Shown here: piece by piece, positions 1 to 10,506 of the stretch | Numbering within the stretch: position 1 is the first letter of the stretch | Layout of the letters: each line of letters starts with the position of its first letter | Assembly (NCBI GenBank): GCA_943330235.2 | Contig: CALQGY020000009.1 | Coordinates: 1-57,472 of the forward strand | DNA: 57,472 bases | Reading direction: 5' to 3' | DNA from: Candidatus Kuenenia stuttgartensis | GTDB lineage: Bacteria; Gemmatimonadota; Gemmatimonadetes; Gemmatimonadales; Gemmatimonadaceae | Made by a program: the position numbers and the translations under genes | Notes under the pieces: generated by a model | What the model was told of the DNA's origin: nothing | The model's database searches: none | Seen by the model: the letters and a program-made list of their open reading frames with translations, nothing else

Positions 1-691
1 CGATGTTGATCTCCTTCGGGCACGCTTCCTGACACTCCCCCGCCAGGGTGCAATGGCCGAAGCCCTCGAGATCCATCTGCTCAACCATCGCCAGCGCCCG
101 CCGATCCCGTTCTGGCTGTCCCTGCGGGAGCAGGCCGAGGTGGGTGATCTTGGCGCCCGTGAACAGCGAGGCGGAGGCATTCGGGCAGGCGGCGACACAC
201 GCCCCGCACCCGATGCACGCCGCCGCATCCATCGCCTCATCGAGCACTTCCTTGCCGATGAGAATGGAGTTGGCATCACGAGCGCCACCCGTATTCACCG
301 ACACGAAGCCGCCCGACTGAATAATGCGATCGAGCGCGCCACGGTTGACGACCAGATCCTTGACGATCGGGAACGATGACGAGCGCCACGGCTCGACCGT
401 GATGATGTCCCCGTCCTTGAACGCGCGCATGTGCAGCTGGCACGTGGCCGTTCCCTTCCACGGTCCGTGGGCGTGCCCGTTGATCATCATCGCGCACGAC
501 CCGCAGATCCCTTCGCGACAATCATGCGAGAAGGCGACGGGCTCCTTGCCGGCGTTGGTCAGCTGTTCGTTGAGCATGTCGAACATCTCGAGGAACGACA
601 TGTCGCCGCTGACGCCGTCGAGCGTGTACGTCTCGAGCTTGCCCGGCGCCTGCGAGGCAGGCTGACGCCAGACGTTGAGTGTGAGCTTCAT
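1..691 (-). CDS. sdhB: Succinate dehydrogenase/fumarate reductase iron-sulfur subunit (3'-truncated by window edge)
   Basis: SdhB carries electrons from the flavoprotein to the membrane quinone site of complex II. 230 residues are visible and the frame runs off the window start. The N-terminal [2Fe-2S] ferredoxin domain has Cys58, Cys63, Cys66 and Cys84 ([10 protein letters not shown], then TATC). The C-terminal ferredoxin-like domain has [12 protein letters not shown] at 159-170 and further Cys at 214, 220 and 224 for the [4Fe-4S]/[3Fe-4S] clusters. Its ATG shares one base with the sdhA stop (TAATG), so it is the last visible gene of mdh-sdhC-sdhA-sdhB. The CAB order and the single SdhC fit the di-heme type-B enzyme. 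About 10-25 residues at the C-terminus are probably missing. Confidence 0.95.
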   Translation of the reverse strand, partial: MKLTLNVWRQPASQAPGKLETYTLDGVSGDMSFLEMFDMLNEQLTNAGKEPVAFSHDCREGICGSCAMMINGHAHGPWKGTATCQLHMRAFKDGDIITVEPWRSSSFPIVKDLVVNRGALDRIIQSGGFVSVNTGGARDANSILIGKEVLDEAMDAAACIGCGACVAACPNASASLFTGAKITHLGLLPQGQPERDRRALAMVEQMDLEGFGHCTLAGECQEACPKEINI

Positions 692-2604
692 TATTTGTAG
701 CTCCGCGTGGAGAAGTGCACGTTGTCGTACACAAGCGGTTCTTTGTTGAGGATCGGCGGGTTTCCAGCGCCGGCATATTCCCACGCGCCCACGTACGCGA
801 ACTCGGCGTCGTTACGCTTCGCTTCGCCTTCTTCTTGGTATTCCACGCGGAAGTGGCCGCCGCAAGACTCTTCGCGGTGCAGCGCGTCGCGGCACATGAG
901 TTCACCCAGCTCGATGAAGTCCGCCACACGTCCGGCTTTCTCCAGCGACTGGTTGAGCGAACTCGCACTGCCCGGCACGTTCACGTTGCGCCAGAACTCG
1001 TCCTTCAACGCCGGAATGAGTTCGAGCGCCTTCGTCAGCCCCTCGCGCGAGCGAGCCATCCCGCAGTAATCCCACATGATCTTGCCCAATTCCTTGTGGA
1101 AGGAATCCACCGTCCGCTTGCCGCCAATGCTCAGCAGCTGTTCCGTCTGCGTGCGCACGGATGCTTCCGCCTCTGCAAACGCCGCGTGCGTCGTATCGAC
1201 CGCGGCGAGTTTGGTGCCGGCGATGTAGTCGCCGATCGTGTACGGCAACACGAAGTAGCCGTCCGCGAGGCCCTGCATGAGCGCCGACGCACCGAGGCGA
1301 TTGGCCCCGTGATCGGAGAAGTTCGCCTCACCGGCGACATGCAGGCCGGGGATGGTGCTCATCAGGTTGTAGTCCACCCACAACCCGCCCATGGTGTAGT
1401 GGACGGCCGGATAAATGCGCATCGGCACTTCGTACGGATTCTCGTCCGTGATGCGCTGATACATGTCGAACAGATTGCCGTATCGCTCGGAGATCGTGTT
1501 CTTGCCCAGCCGCTTGATGGCATCGGCGAAATCGAGGTAGACGCCTAGTCCACCGGGGCCGACACCACGACCGTCATCGCACGCTTCTTTGGCGGCACGC
1601 GACGCGATGTCACGCGGCGCGAGGTTACCGAAGCTCGGGTACTTCCGCTCGAGGAAGTAGTCGCGATCGGCGTCCGGAATCTGCGCGGGGGAGCGCTTCT
1701 CCCCCTGATTCTTCGGCACCCAAACCCGCCCGTCGTTCCGGAGCGATTCTGACATCAGGGTGAGCTTGGACTGATGCTCGCCGCTGACCGGAATGCACGT
1801 CGGGTGAATCTGCGTGTAGCAGGGATTCGCGAACGCTGCGCCCTTCTTGTGCGCACGCCAGATGGCGGTGGTGTTCGAGTACATCGCGTTCGTGCTCAGG
1901 TAGTACACGTTCCCGTAACCGCCGGTCGCGAGCACCACCGCATCGGCGGCATGCGACGTGATCTTGCCCGTCAATAGGTTTCGCGTCACGATACCGCGCG
2001 CGTGCCCGTCGATGACCACCACGTCGAGCATCTCTTCGAACGTGTGCATGTTCACGGTGCCAAGACCAACCTGCCGCTCAAGCGCCTGATAAGCGCCCAG
2101 CAGCAGCTGCTGCCCCGTCTGGCCGCGCGCATAGAACGTCCGGGACACCTGCGCACCACCAAACGAACGATTGGCCAATAGACCGCCGTACTCGCGGGCG
2201 AACGGCACGCCCTGCGCCACGCATTGGTCGATGATATTCACCGACGTCTGCGCGAGGCGATACACGTTGGCCTCGCGGGCGCGGAAGTCGCCGCCCTTGA
2301 TGGTGTCATAGAACAGCCGACGCACACTGTCGCCGTCGTTCTGGTAATTCTTCGCGGCGTTGATGCCGCCCTGCGCGGCAATGGAATGCGCGCGACGCGG
2401 CGAATCGTGGAAGACGAAGCAGGACACCTTGTAGCCCAACTCCGCCATTGTCGCGGCGGCCGCGCCACCGGCAAGACCTGCGCCCACCACGATCACCGAA
2501 TGGCGCCGCTTGTTGGCCGGGTTCACCAGCTTCATCGAGAAGCGATGCTGGTCCCACTTCTGGTCGATCGGACCGTCCGGCACCTTCGAATTCAATGTCA
2601 CCAT
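691..2604 (-). CDS. sdhA: Succinate dehydrogenase flavoprotein subunit
   Basis: SdhA oxidises succinate to fumarate at a covalently bound FAD on the cytoplasmic side of the membrane. It has 637 residues, normal for the family. The dinucleotide fold GAGLAG is at 41-46. His73 in [11 protein letters not shown] is the expected covalent FAD attachment site. HPTCIP, the RNDGRVW segment, [13 protein letters not shown] and the closing [19 protein letters not shown] motif are all present. The ATG lies one base after the sdhC stop, and the stop overlaps the sdhB start. The N-terminal 24 residues before [11 protein letters not shown] are not conserved in general, so a start at that internal Met is possible. 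Confidence 0.97.
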   Translation of the reverse strand: MVTLNSKVPDGPIDQKWDQHRFSMKLVNPANKRRHSVIVVGAGLAGGAAAATMAELGYKVSCFVFHDSPRRAHSIAAQGGINAAKNYQNDGDSVRRLFYDTIKGGDFRAREANVYRLAQTSVNIIDQCVAQGVPFAREYGGLLANRSFGGAQVSRTFYARGQTGQQLLLGAYQALERQVGLGTVNMHTFEEMLDVVVIDGHARGIVTRNLLTGKITSHAADAVVLATGGYGNVYYLSTNAMYSNTTAIWRAHKKGAAFANPCYTQIHPTCIPVSGEHQSKLTLMSESLRNDGRVWVPKNQGEKRSPAQIPDADRDYFLERKYPSFGNLAPRDIASRAAKEACDDGRGVGPGGLGVYLDFADAIKRLGKNTISERYGNLFDMYQRITDENPYEVPMRIYPAVHYTMGGLWVDYNLMSTIPGLHVAGEANFSDHGANRLGASALMQGLADGYFVLPYTIGDYIAGTKLAAVDTTHAAFAEAEASVRTQTEQLLSIGGKRTVDSFHKELGKIMWDYCGMARSREGLTKALELIPALKDEFWRNVNVPGSASSLNQSLEKAGRVADFIELGELMCRDALHREESCGGHFRVEYQEEGEAKRNDAEFAYVGAWEYAGAGNPPILNKEPLVYDNVHFSTRSYK

Positions 2605-2605
2605 G

Positions 2606-3376
2606 TCAGCGAACCTCTCCGGATGGTACGACGGCTACCGGTGTCGGCGTGGAAGACGGCGTGGAGGCGCTCGGCATGGACTCCTGCACGGGCGGCATCT
2701 CCTGGAACGCGCCGGTCAGCGCGGCGATAGGGATGAGCATGAAGCCGGCAGCCACCACAATGGCCAGCACCAGTGCGAGCCGACGCTTGAGCGGATGCGC
2801 GGACGCCGGCGCGACGCCAAGCGTGCGGACGGCGGCCCAAGTGCCGTGATAGAGGTGGAGCGCCAAGGCGCCCATCGCCACGATGTAGAAGCCGGCAATC
2901 AACGGATTGGACAGCCCGATTCGCACGTTGTTGTACGGATCGAGGTGCGTGAACTGTGGATGCACCACGCCGAGCGTGAGCTGCAGCAGGTGGAACACGA
3001 TGAACACCAACAGCAGCACGCCACCCCAGCGAATGGTCTTCGCGGCGAAGGTCGTGACCTGCGGGCGTCGCGAGGCGTAGTCCTGCGGACGCGCGGCGCG
3101 CGAGCGCATGGTGAGCTGGTAGGCCGAGAGCGCGTGCAGCGCAACGGCCGCCACCAGCACGCCACGCACGGCGTACAGCAACGGCATGCTGGTGCGCAGC
3201 AGCAGCGCATAATGGTGCATGGCATCCTGCCCCTTAAACATGAGGAGGTTGCCGGACATATGGCCGATGACGAACAGGATCCCGATGATCCCCGTCACCG
3301 CCATCACGATCTTCTTGCCGATCGTGCTATCCCAGAATCGTGCGAGACCGTACATGGATGGGGTCGAAGAGAGCAC
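2606..3376 (-). CDS. sdhC: Succinate dehydrogenase cytochrome b558 subunit
   Basis: This is the membrane anchor and quinone-reducing subunit of complex II. At 256 residues with about five membrane segments it is the single-subunit, di-heme b558 type rather than the SdhC/SdhD pair. His39 (GHMSGN), His81, His129 and His174 or His177 sit in or near helices and are the likely heme ligands, as known for the Bacillus-type enzyme. The listed start is GTG; an ATG seven codons in (position 3355) is an equal candidate, and neither has a clear Shine-Dalgarno. After helix 5 comes a Pro/Ser/Thr-rich tail of about 30 residues. It lies 38 bases downstream of mdh, so TCA enzymes are co-transcribed. Confidence 0.93.
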   Translation of the reverse strand: MLSSTPSMYGLARFWDSTIGKKIVMAVTGIIGILFVIGHMSGNLLMFKGQDAMHHYALLLRTSMPLLYAVRGVLVAAVALHALSAYQLTMRSRAARPQDYASRRPQVTTFAAKTIRWGGVLLLVFIVFHLLQLTLGVVHPQFTHLDPYNNVRIGLSNPLIAGFYIVAMGALALHLYHGTWAAVRTLGVAPASAHPLKRRLALVLAIVVAAGFMLIPIAALTGAFQEMPPVQESMPSASTPSSTPTPVAVVPSGEVR

Positions 3377-3414
3377 CGGCGCGAACCCGAAGGTGCGCGC
3401 CGGCGCTGTGAAGA

Positions 3415-4455
<1,041 letters not shown>

Positions 4456-4498
4456 TTAGGTCGCTGCACGGGGGCGAGCAACACAAGCCCCTCTGACG

Positions 4499-5494
4499 TC
4501 AGCCGCCGACCTGACTGAGGGCGCGCAGGCCCCCGATTTTCATCTGGAGGAGATCGTGCGCTTTGGGCTTTTCCGCCAAGGCCTTCCGGAAGAGCGGTTC
4601 GAGGGGCTCACCACGCCGCAGGGCGTCTCGCAGCATCACCTCATGGTCGCCGAACAGGCAGGTGCGCAGTCGCCCATCGGCCGTCAGCCGGACCCGATTG
4701 CACCGCTCACAATAGGTGTGCGTCATGGGGGTAATGACCCCAATGGAGCCGGGCGCACCGGCATACCGCCAGTACACCGCCGGTCCATTGCCGAGCGCCG
4801 GCCCCGCATCGGGGAGCAGCTCGCCGAGCGCCCGCACCCGCGCGAGGACTTCGTCGCTCGGGACCACATGTTCCCACGTGAGATCGCGTAGCTCGCCCAC
4901 CGGCATCAGCTCGATGAAGCGCACGTGCCACGGATGGTCGCGCGTGAGCGCGGCGAAGTCACCCACTTCGTCATCATTCACGCCACGCATGACCACGACG
5001 TTGATCTTGATTGGCGCAATCCCCGCGCGCTCCGCCGCCGTGGCCGAGCGCACCAGATCAAAGTCGAGGTCGCGTCGGGCGATGGCGACGACTCGATCCG
5101 CGCGCAGCGAATCAGCGCTGATATTGATCCGATCAAGTCCGGCGTCGCGGAGCTCCTCCGCCATCGCGGGCAGCTTCACGCCGTTCGTGGATAAGGCGAT
5201 GTCTTCCACGCCCGGGATGTCACGCAACATCCGCACAAGCGACGCAAGTTGTGGCCTGATCGTGGGTTCGCCACCGGTCAGGCGAAGTCGTCTCAACCCC
5301 AACGGCGCGAGTTGACGCACGATCTCGGCGATCTCCTCGTACCGCAGGATCTCGTCTTTGGGCAGCCACGGGAGCCCCTCCAGCGGCATGCAGTACTGGC
5401 AGCGGAAGTTGCAGCGGTCGGTAATCGAGATGCGCAGATACTCGATGGAACGCCCGAACTGGTCCGTCAGTGTGGTCGGATGTGGCAGTGTCAC
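4499..5494 (-). CDS. moaA: GTP 3',8-cyclase (molybdenum cofactor biosynthesis protein A)
   Basis: A radical-SAM enzyme that starts molybdopterin synthesis by converting GTP to 3',8-cyclo-GTP. It has 331 residues. The SAM-cluster cysteines are Cys28, Cys32 and Cys35 (CNFRCQYC). The C-terminal second cluster is formed by CERC and a later Cys in LRTCLFG. The protein ends in Gly-Gly, the functionally important MoaA tail. The start is GTG in a GTGA overlap with the moaE stop. The gene order moaD-moaE-moaA suggests a small cofactor operon; no moaC, moeA or moaB is visible in the window. Confidence 0.96.
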   Translation of the reverse strand: MTLPHPTTLTDQFGRSIEYLRISITDRCNFRCQYCMPLEGLPWLPKDEILRYEEIAEIVRQLAPLGLRRLRLTGGEPTIRPQLASLVRMLRDIPGVEDIALSTNGVKLPAMAEELRDAGLDRINISADSLRADRVVAIARRDLDFDLVRSATAAERAGIAPIKINVVVMRGVNDDEVGDFAALTRDHPWHVRFIELMPVGELRDLTWEHVVPSDEVLARVRALGELLPDAGPALGNGPAVYWRYAGAPGSIGVITPMTHTYCERCNRVRLTADGRLRTCLFGDHEVMLRDALRRGEPLEPLFRKALAEKPKAHDLLQMKIGGLRALSQVGG

Positions 5495-5949
5495 GACGTC
5501 GGATCCACCCAGCGGCGCTCCCCATCGACGTAATGCTCGCGCTTCCAGATGGGCACGCGCTGCTTGAGCACCTCGATAATCCGCTGCGCGCCTGCGAGCG
5601 CCGGTGCGCGGCGCGCATGGGCGGCCGCGATGACGACGCTGGCGTCGCCGACCACGAGCGTGCCGATGCGATGTTCAATGGCGACGGACAACCCAGGCAG
5701 CGCCTCGCATGCCTCGATGGCTACGGCCCTCAACTGATGCTCTGCCATTGGCTGGTACGCCTCATAGTCGATCCCGGTAACCTGCCGCCCGTCGTTGTGG
5801 TGACGCACCGTCCCGACAAAAAGCGAGATGGCGCCAACGCTCGGCGATTCCACATGCGCCATCAGCTTCGCCACGTCGATGACCGCATCAACAATCGCGA
5901 TATGACGGACGCGATCTTCAGCGCGATCGGCGGATGAAACGTCGGACAC
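5491..5949 (-). CDS. moaE: Molybdopterin synthase catalytic subunit
   Basis: MoaE, with thiocarboxylated MoaD, inserts the dithiolene sulfurs into precursor Z. With the chosen GTG start it has 152 residues. Family marks are GAISLFVGTVRHHN, IDYEAYQPMAE, HRIGTLVVGDASVVIAAAHA and the catalytic Lys region VPIWKREHY. An open frame continues upstream to 6027, but that part lies inside moaD. The GTG at 5949 is preceded by GGGGGG five bases away and lies one base after the moaD stop, so it is preferred. The stop overlaps moaA (GTGA). Confidence 0.93.
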   Translation of the reverse strand: MSDVSSADRAEDRVRHIAIVDAVIDVAKLMAHVESPSVGAISLFVGTVRHHNDGRQVTGIDYEAYQPMAEHQLRAVAIEACEALPGLSVAIEHRIGTLVVGDASVVIAAAHARRAPALAGAQRIIEVLKQRVPIWKREHYVDGERRWVDPTS

Positions 5950-5950
5950 C

Positions 5951-6193
5951 TCAGCCCCCCGCGACCGGCGGGATGACCGCCACTTCGTCTCCGATAGCGA
6001 TGAGGCCGTCGGCATCGACCCAGGCATGATTCACGGCCACCAGCGGCTCGGCGGGGAGCACGTGCCCACCCGACAGGCCGCGAATGGACGCCACGAGATC
6101 ACGCACCGTGCACGGCGCCTCTAATGGGGCGTCTACACGGCGAGCGCCGAAGGCGTCAGCATATGACGCGAAGAGCAGCACAGGAATGCTCAT
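5951..6193 (-). CDS. moaD: Molybdopterin synthase sulfur carrier subunit
   Basis: An 80-residue ubiquitin-fold sulfur carrier that delivers thiocarboxylate sulfur to MoaE. It ends in PPVAGG, the Gly-Gly that is adenylylated and thiocarboxylated. Beta-grasp signatures LLFASYADAFG, VAVNHAW and IGDEVAVIPPVAGG are visible. It is first in moaD-moaE-moaA, one base before the moaE GTG. No convincing Shine-Dalgarno or molybdenum-cofactor riboswitch is seen in the 110 bases upstream. Confidence 0.92.
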   Translation of the reverse strand: MSIPVLLFASYADAFGARRVDAPLEAPCTVRDLVASIRGLSGGHVLPAEPLVAVNHAWVDADGLIAIGDEVAVIPPVAGG

Positions 6194-6304
6194 AACGCAG
6201 GGAAGTTAGTAGGCGTGCACGCAATGCGTTCAGGAATCCGCACAGCGGTTGTCATCCCGGACCATTCTCTCGCTCATGAGGCGCAACCGACCGCGGAACA
6301 CAAA

Positions 6305-6334
6305 CGCCCCGCGACGGATGCCAGTCGCGGGGCG
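6305..6334 (-). terminator. Rho-independent terminator downstream of the HU gene
   Basis: A perfect 11-bp stem (CGCCCCGCGAC / GTCGCGGGGCG) with an 8-base loop, followed on the minus strand by TTTGTGTT. It lies 22 bases after the HU-family stop, so it ends that transcript before moaD. Confidence 0.8.
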
Positions 6335-6356
6335 CGGTCCTGCGGATACACCGGCA

Positions 6357-6698
6357 TTACGACTCGTAATCGTCGTCGTCGTGATCGTCGAGGTTGGCAA
6401 TATCAATCCCCGCAACCATGGCCCGCAGCTCCTTGGATGGCTTGAAGACGGGGACCGGCCGCGCAGACACTTCCACCGGCGAGCCGGTGCGTGGATTGCG
6501 TGCCATACGCGTCTTCCGCTGGCGGATCTTGAACGTGCCGAACCCGCGGACCTCGATGTTCTTCTGTTCCTGCAGGGCGTCCTTGATGGCGTCGAGAAAC
6601 GCATCAACAACCCGTGCACAGTCCTTCTTCGAGATCGTCGGGCCAGCCGTCTGCGCGATTCGCGCAGTGACGTTCTCCACCAGATCGGCTTTCGTCAT
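6357..6698 (-). CDS. HU/IHF-family DNA-binding protein
   Basis: A small nucleoid protein that binds and bends DNA as a dimer. It has 113 residues, longer than the usual 90. The HU fold covers about residues 1-93 with MTKADLVENVTARI, the dimer core VVDAFLDAIKDAL, GFGTFKIRQRKTRMARNPRTG and the following beta-arm. The extra part is a strongly acidic tail (DDHDDDDYES) that HU and IHF normally lack. It is monocistronic, with its own promoter at 6761-6789 and terminator at 6305-6334. Whether it behaves as HU or IHF cannot be told from sequence alone. Confidence 0.92.
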   Translation of the reverse strand: MTKADLVENVTARIAQTAGPTISKKDCARVVDAFLDAIKDALQEQKNIEVRGFGTFKIRQRKTRMARNPRTGSPVEVSARPVPVFKPSKELRAMVAGIDIANLDDHDDDDYES

Positions 6699-6760
6699 GG
6701 GCTCTACCAGGGGTTCGATGCGCGCCGCACGGTGTTGCGACGCCGCCTACCGAAGGTCCG

Positions 6761-6789
6761 AACGTATGACGTTAGTGCTTGTCAGTCAA
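6761..6789 (-). promoter_or_regulatory. Sigma-70-type promoter for the HU gene
   Basis: On the minus strand, TTGACT (6784-6789) and TACGTT (6761-6766) are separated by exactly 17 bases. The expected start is about 55 bases upstream of the HU ATG. The -35 box overlaps the carA stop codon. Evidence is sequence match only. Confidence 0.5.
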
Positions 6790-7916
6790 GCGGTTGGACC
6801 ACTTGAGGCGCGGCGGGACTGGAGCGCGGTCACGAACTGGTCAAACATGGGGACGGCATCGTGCGGCCCCGGCGCAGCCTCTGGATGGTACTGCACCGCG
6901 AAGATCGGCAGCGAGCGGTGGCGCAGCCCTTCGACCGTGCCATCGTTGAGATTGATGTGCGTCACAGCCAACTCGGGAGCCCCGTCGACACCCTCAACGG
7001 TGCCGGCCACGGCGAACCCATGATTCTGGGCCGTGATCAAGACCTTCCCCGTGGCCAAGTCCTTCACTGGCTGATTCCCGCCACGATGCCCGAAGGGCAT
7101 TTTCTCGGTCCGACCGCCAAACGTCAGGCCGATTAACTGATGCCCGAGGCAGATCCCGAAGAGCGGTACCTGCGCATGAGCAATGGCGCGGATATTGGCC
7201 GGCGCGTACGTCACGGCGGATGGATCGCCCGGTCCATTGGACAGGAAGACCCCGTCGGGATGCATGGCCAGCACATCGGCGGCCGGCGTCTCAGACGGCA
7301 CGACGGTCACGCGGCAGTCATGGCTGTCGAACAGGCGCAGAATATTGCGCTTGATGCCGAAATCGTACGCGACCACATGGTACGTCGCGTCCGGGTTGCC
7401 CCACTGATAGCGCTCGCGCGTGGTGACGACGGTCGCGAGATCGAGCCCTTCCATGCTCGGGCAGGCGTCAAGAGCATCCAGCGCTTCGCGGGTGGGCGAC
7501 TCGCCCGCCGCAATCACGCCGCGCATCACGCCGCCGGCACGCAGGTGCTTGGTGAGCCGACGCGTGTCGACCTCGGTCAGCGCGGGAACGCCACCCTGCG
7601 CCAGCCACTCGGGGAGGCCCCCGGTGGCACGCCAATTGGAATAGGTCGGCGACAGCTCACGCACGACGATGCCGGCCACCTGAGGCCGGGCCGATTCCGG
7701 GTCTTCCGTGTTGACGCCGTAATTCCCGATCTGGGGCGCCGTCATCACGACGATCTGACCGGTATACGACGGATCGGTGAACGTTTCCTGATACCCCGTC
7801 ATGTTCGTGGTGAACACGACTTCTGCCACCGTGGGCATCGCTGGGCCAACGAGTCGTCCGAGAAAAAGGGTTCCGTCCTCGAGGAGGAGGAACCCTTTTG
7901 GTGCCTGCGTATGCAC
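6786..7916 (-). CDS. carA: Carbamoyl-phosphate synthase small (glutaminase) subunit
   Basis: CarA hydrolyses glutamine and passes ammonia to CarB for carbamoyl phosphate, feeding arginine and pyrimidine synthesis. It has 376 residues. The N-terminal CPSase small-chain domain opens with [12 protein letters not shown]. The C-terminal class I amidotransferase has catalytic Cys256 (FGICLGHQ) and the His344/Glu346 pair in QYHPEA. The GTG start, five bases after the secG stop, is chosen because it places the family N-terminus correctly; the longer frame lies inside secG. carB is not in the window. It is the last gene of the long pepA-to-carA array. Confidence 0.95.
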   Translation of the reverse strand: MHTQAPKGFLLLEDGTLFLGRLVGPAMPTVAEVVFTTNMTGYQETFTDPSYTGQIVVMTAPQIGNYGVNTEDPESARPQVAGIVVRELSPTYSNWRATGGLPEWLAQGGVPALTEVDTRRLTKHLRAGGVMRGVIAAGESPTREALDALDACPSMEGLDLATVVTTRERYQWGNPDATYHVVAYDFGIKRNILRLFDSHDCRVTVVPSETPAADVLAMHPDGVFLSNGPGDPSAVTYAPANIRAIAHAQVPLFGICLGHQLIGLTFGGRTEKMPFGHRGGNQPVKDLATGKVLITAQNHGFAVAGTVEGVDGAPELAVTHINLNDGTVEGLRHRSLPIFAVQYHPEAAPGPHDAVPMFDQFVTALQSRRASSGPTA

Positions 7917-7921
7917 GTGAC

Positions 7922-8299
7922 TTACGGCTTGGCGGGCGGCGTCGCGGGCTGCGCAACCGGTGCGGCTGTCAGCGGCGAAGCGGCCGGAGCCGCCGTCGGA
8001 GCGCCCTTGGCCGGCGCGGCGGCTGGCGCGGCGAGCTTGTCGAGGACCGACTTCGGCGCCGCGCTGCGCGACGACATCAGCTGGAGGATGAACGCGAGAC
8101 CGAGGAAGATCCCGCCACACCACCAGCTGGCCTTCGTCAGCAAGTTGCCGGCCTGTCGAGTGCCCATGACCGAATCACCCGACGAGCTCGCCCCGCCGAA
8201 GTTCGCGGCGAGACCACCGCCCTTCCCCGATTGGAGGAGAATGGCGGCGCCCAAGATGAGCGCGTCGATGATGAGCAGAGTGAGGAGCAGCGTGTACAT
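7922..8299 (-). CDS. secG: Preprotein translocase subunit SecG with Ala/Pro-rich tail
   Basis: SecG is the small membrane subunit of SecYEG that assists protein export. The core has two helices: [23 protein letters not shown], then a cytoplasmic loop with [12 protein letters not shown], and [16 protein letters not shown]. The start at MYTLLL is the only one compatible with the family; the upstream frame is not SecG-like. At 125 residues it is long for the family because of a tail of about 50 residues made mostly of Ala, Pro and Thr. It lies between tpiA (103 bases upstream) and carA (5 bases downstream); the gap-pgk-tpiA-secG order is common in bacteria. Confidence 0.92.
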   Translation of the reverse strand: MYTLLLTLLIIDALILGAAILLQSGKGGGLAANFGGASSSGDSVMGTRQAGNLLTKASWWCGGIFLGLAFILQLMSSRSAAPKSVLDKLAAPAAAPAKGAPTAAPAASPLTAAPVAQPATPPAKP

Positions 8300-8402
8300 G
8301 TCGCGTGTCTGATGCGAGGCAAAAGGCGTAGACGATAGCCTTATAAAATCACGCGACGGACGACCGGATGCAAGTGCTTCCGCCCGCCAGGCGTGGGCCG
8401 AT

Positions 8403-9176
8403 TTACTCGGTGGAGGTCGCAGAACTCCGGACAATGCTGCTCCAACCGTCCGGATCGAGCGAGGCGCCCCCAACGAGCAGTCCATCGACGTCCGGTGACG
8501 AGAGCAGCGTTGAGGCGTTTCCGCGATTGACGGAGCCACCGTACAAAATCGGGACACCCGCCGCCGCCTTCTCACCAATGCGCTCGGCTAACGCCCGACG
8601 CAGGACGCCGTGAATGTCGCTGGCATCTTCCGGCGTCGCGGTCTTCCCCGTCCCGATGGCCCAGACCGGCTCGTACGCCAGCATCATGGCGCCCACTTGC
8701 GTGTCATCCATCTCGGCGATGCCCGCCGCCAACTGCCGCTCGACCACGGTCGCAGCAGCGCCCGACTCACGTTCCTCGAGCGTCTCCCCGACGCAGAGGA
8801 TCGGGGTCAGTCGCGCCTGCGCCACGAGGGCGCACTTCTTGGTCATCATGGCGTCGGTCTCGCCAAAGACGTGACGCCGCTCGGAGTGCCCCACCAGGAC
8901 AACCCGCGCTCCGACGTCGCGTGCCATCAACACCGAATTCTCGCCGGTGTACGCGCCCTGCGCCTCGCTGTGCACGTTTTGCACGCCAACCCAGATATCC
9001 GGGCGATCGCGCAAGCCATCGGTCACCGTGGTGAGCGTGATCGCCGACGGGCACAGGACGATGGTTCGGTCCTGCTGACGCGGCGTCAGCGCGAGAAACC
9101 GTTGCAGGAAGGAGCGGGCATCGGTCGGCGTGTGGTTCAGCTTCCAGTTCGCGGCGAAGACGGGTTTCAGATGCAT
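8403..9176 (-). CDS. tpiA: Triosephosphate isomerase
   Basis: It interconverts dihydroxyacetone phosphate and glyceraldehyde 3-phosphate. 257 residues from the chosen ATG. Active-site residues Lys12 (NWKLN), His97 (VGHSERR) and Glu169 ([11 protein letters not shown]) are in place, and YGGSV and LLVGGASL bind the phosphate. A TTG 57 bases upstream would overlap the pgk stop (TTGA), but the extra 19 residues are not family-like. The gene follows pgk by 53 bases in gap-pgk-tpiA. Confidence 0.96.
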   Translation of the reverse strand: MHLKPVFAANWKLNHTPTDARSFLQRFLALTPRQQDRTIVLCPSAITLTTVTDGLRDRPDIWVGVQNVHSEAQGAYTGENSVLMARDVGARVVLVGHSERRHVFGETDAMMTKKCALVAQARLTPILCVGETLEERESGAAATVVERQLAAGIAEMDDTQVGAMMLAYEPVWAIGTGKTATPEDASDIHGVLRRALAERIGEKAAAGVPILYGGSVNRGNASTLLSSPDVDGLLVGGASLDPDGWSSIVRSSATSTE

Positions 9177-9229
9177 GAGAGGGCGGGACGGTTGGCGGGA
9201 CGGCGTGGATGCGGGATGCGAGAGCACAG

Positions 9230-10426
9230 TCAACGGGTATCGAGCGCGGCGACGCCGGGCAGCGTCTTCCCTTCGAGGAACTCCAGCGAGGCACCGCCGC
9301 CGGTCGAGACGTGCGACATCCGCGATTCGAGCCCTGCCTCGGCAACCGCGGCTGCCGAGTCACCGCCACCGATGATGGTGGTGGCACCGAGGTCCGTCGC
9401 GCCCGCCATGGCGTGTGCCACGCCGCGCGTGCCGGCGTCGAACGGGGGCTTTTCGAATACGCCCATCGGTCCGTTCCACAACACCGTGCGTGCGCTGGCG
9501 ATGAGCGCGGCATAGTGGAGGACACTGTCGGGGCCGATATCGAACATGGCCTCGTCCGATGGAATCGCATCGCGTGCGACCACATGCGCCGCGTCGGTAC
9601 GATCCATCGCCGGTGCGACCATCGCATCAGTGGGCAGCACCAGCTTGTCACCGGCGCGTGCGAGTAAATCGCGGGCCATGTCGAGGCGGTCGGGTTCCAC
9701 CAGCGACTTCCCGGTTTCGAGTGCCATGGCACGGAAGAACGTGCACGCCATTGCACCGCCGATCAGCAGGTAATCCACCTTCGGGAGCAGGGCTTCAACG
9801 ACATCGATTTTGCCGGAGATCTTTGAGCCGCCAAGAATGGCGACGAAGGGACGCTCCGGGGCCGCGAGTGCGCCACCGAGATACGCCAGTTCCCGTTCCA
9901 TCAACAGTCCCGCCACCGCGGGTCGGCAATAGGCAGCCACACCCGCCGTACTGCTGTGCGCGCGATGCGCGGCGCCGAACGCGTCGTTCACATACACATC
10001 GCCCAGCTCCGCGAACTGACGAGAGAGGGCCTCGTCATTGTGCTCTTCGCCGGGGAGAAATCGCGTATTCTCGAGCAGCAAGGTTTCGCCGGCGGCCAAC
10101 GCGCGCGTGGCGGACACCGCGGTAGGCCCAACGGTCTCCGTCAAAAACTGGACGGGGCGACCGAGGCGCTCGCGCAGGCGTGTCGCCACCGGGGCAAGCG
10201 AGTACTTGGCCTCGGGGGCCCCTTTGGGGCGTCCGAAGTGCGCCAGCAGCACGACGCGGGCGCCGGCATCAAGCAGCGCGTTGATGGTCGGCAGCGCGGC
10301 CACGATCCGCGTATCGTCGGCGACCGCTCCCGCGTCGTCGAGTGGCACGTTGAAATCCACGCGCACGAGGGCGCGGCGTCCCGCCAAATCAGCGGCGGTC
10401 AGGTCACGAATGGTACGAGTCGTCAT
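9230..10426 (-). CDS. pgk: Phosphoglycerate kinase
   Basis: It transfers the acyl phosphate of 1,3-bisphosphoglycerate to ADP. 398 residues, standard length. Substrate-side motifs are RVDFNVPL near the N-terminus and AHFGRPKG. The nucleotide side includes [19 protein letters not shown] and [10 protein letters not shown]. The start at [10 protein letters not shown] is fixed by the family; the open frame further upstream runs inside gap and is not real. An 80-base spacer with a 10-bp hairpin separates it from gap. Confidence 0.97.
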   Translation of the reverse strand: MTTRTIRDLTAADLAGRRALVRVDFNVPLDDAGAVADDTRIVAALPTINALLDAGARVVLLAHFGRPKGAPEAKYSLAPVATRLRERLGRPVQFLTETVGPTAVSATRALAAGETLLLENTRFLPGEEHNDEALSRQFAELGDVYVNDAFGAAHRAHSSTAGVAAYCRPAVAGLLMERELAYLGGALAAPERPFVAILGGSKISGKIDVVEALLPKVDYLLIGGAMACTFFRAMALETGKSLVEPDRLDMARDLLARAGDKLVLPTDAMVAPAMDRTDAAHVVARDAIPSDEAMFDIGPDSVLHYAALIASARTVLWNGPMGVFEKPPFDAGTRGVAHAMAGATDLGATTIIGGGDSAAAVAEAGLESRMSHVSTGGGASLEFLEGKTLPGVAALDTR

Positions 10427-10439
10427 GGGTCGGTATGCG

Positions 10440-10469
10440 CGAGCCCCGGCACGTTGGTACCGGGGCTCG
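10440..10469. repeat. 10-bp perfect stem-loop in the gap-pgk spacer
   Basis: CGAGCCCCGG and CCGGGGCTCG flank a 10-base loop, 13 bases upstream of the pgk ATG on the minus strand. No T-run follows on either strand, so it does not look like a simple terminator. It may be an mRNA processing or stability element, or a partial attenuator. Confidence 0.6.
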
Positions 10470-10506
10470 TCAGTGTGTAAGAGACGGTGCGAACGGGAGT
10501 CGCAGG

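Noticed and set aside
6194-6304. Molybdenum-cofactor riboswitch upstream of moaD
   Set aside because: The spacer is short and I can find no extended helices; only the HU terminator is seen at its far end.
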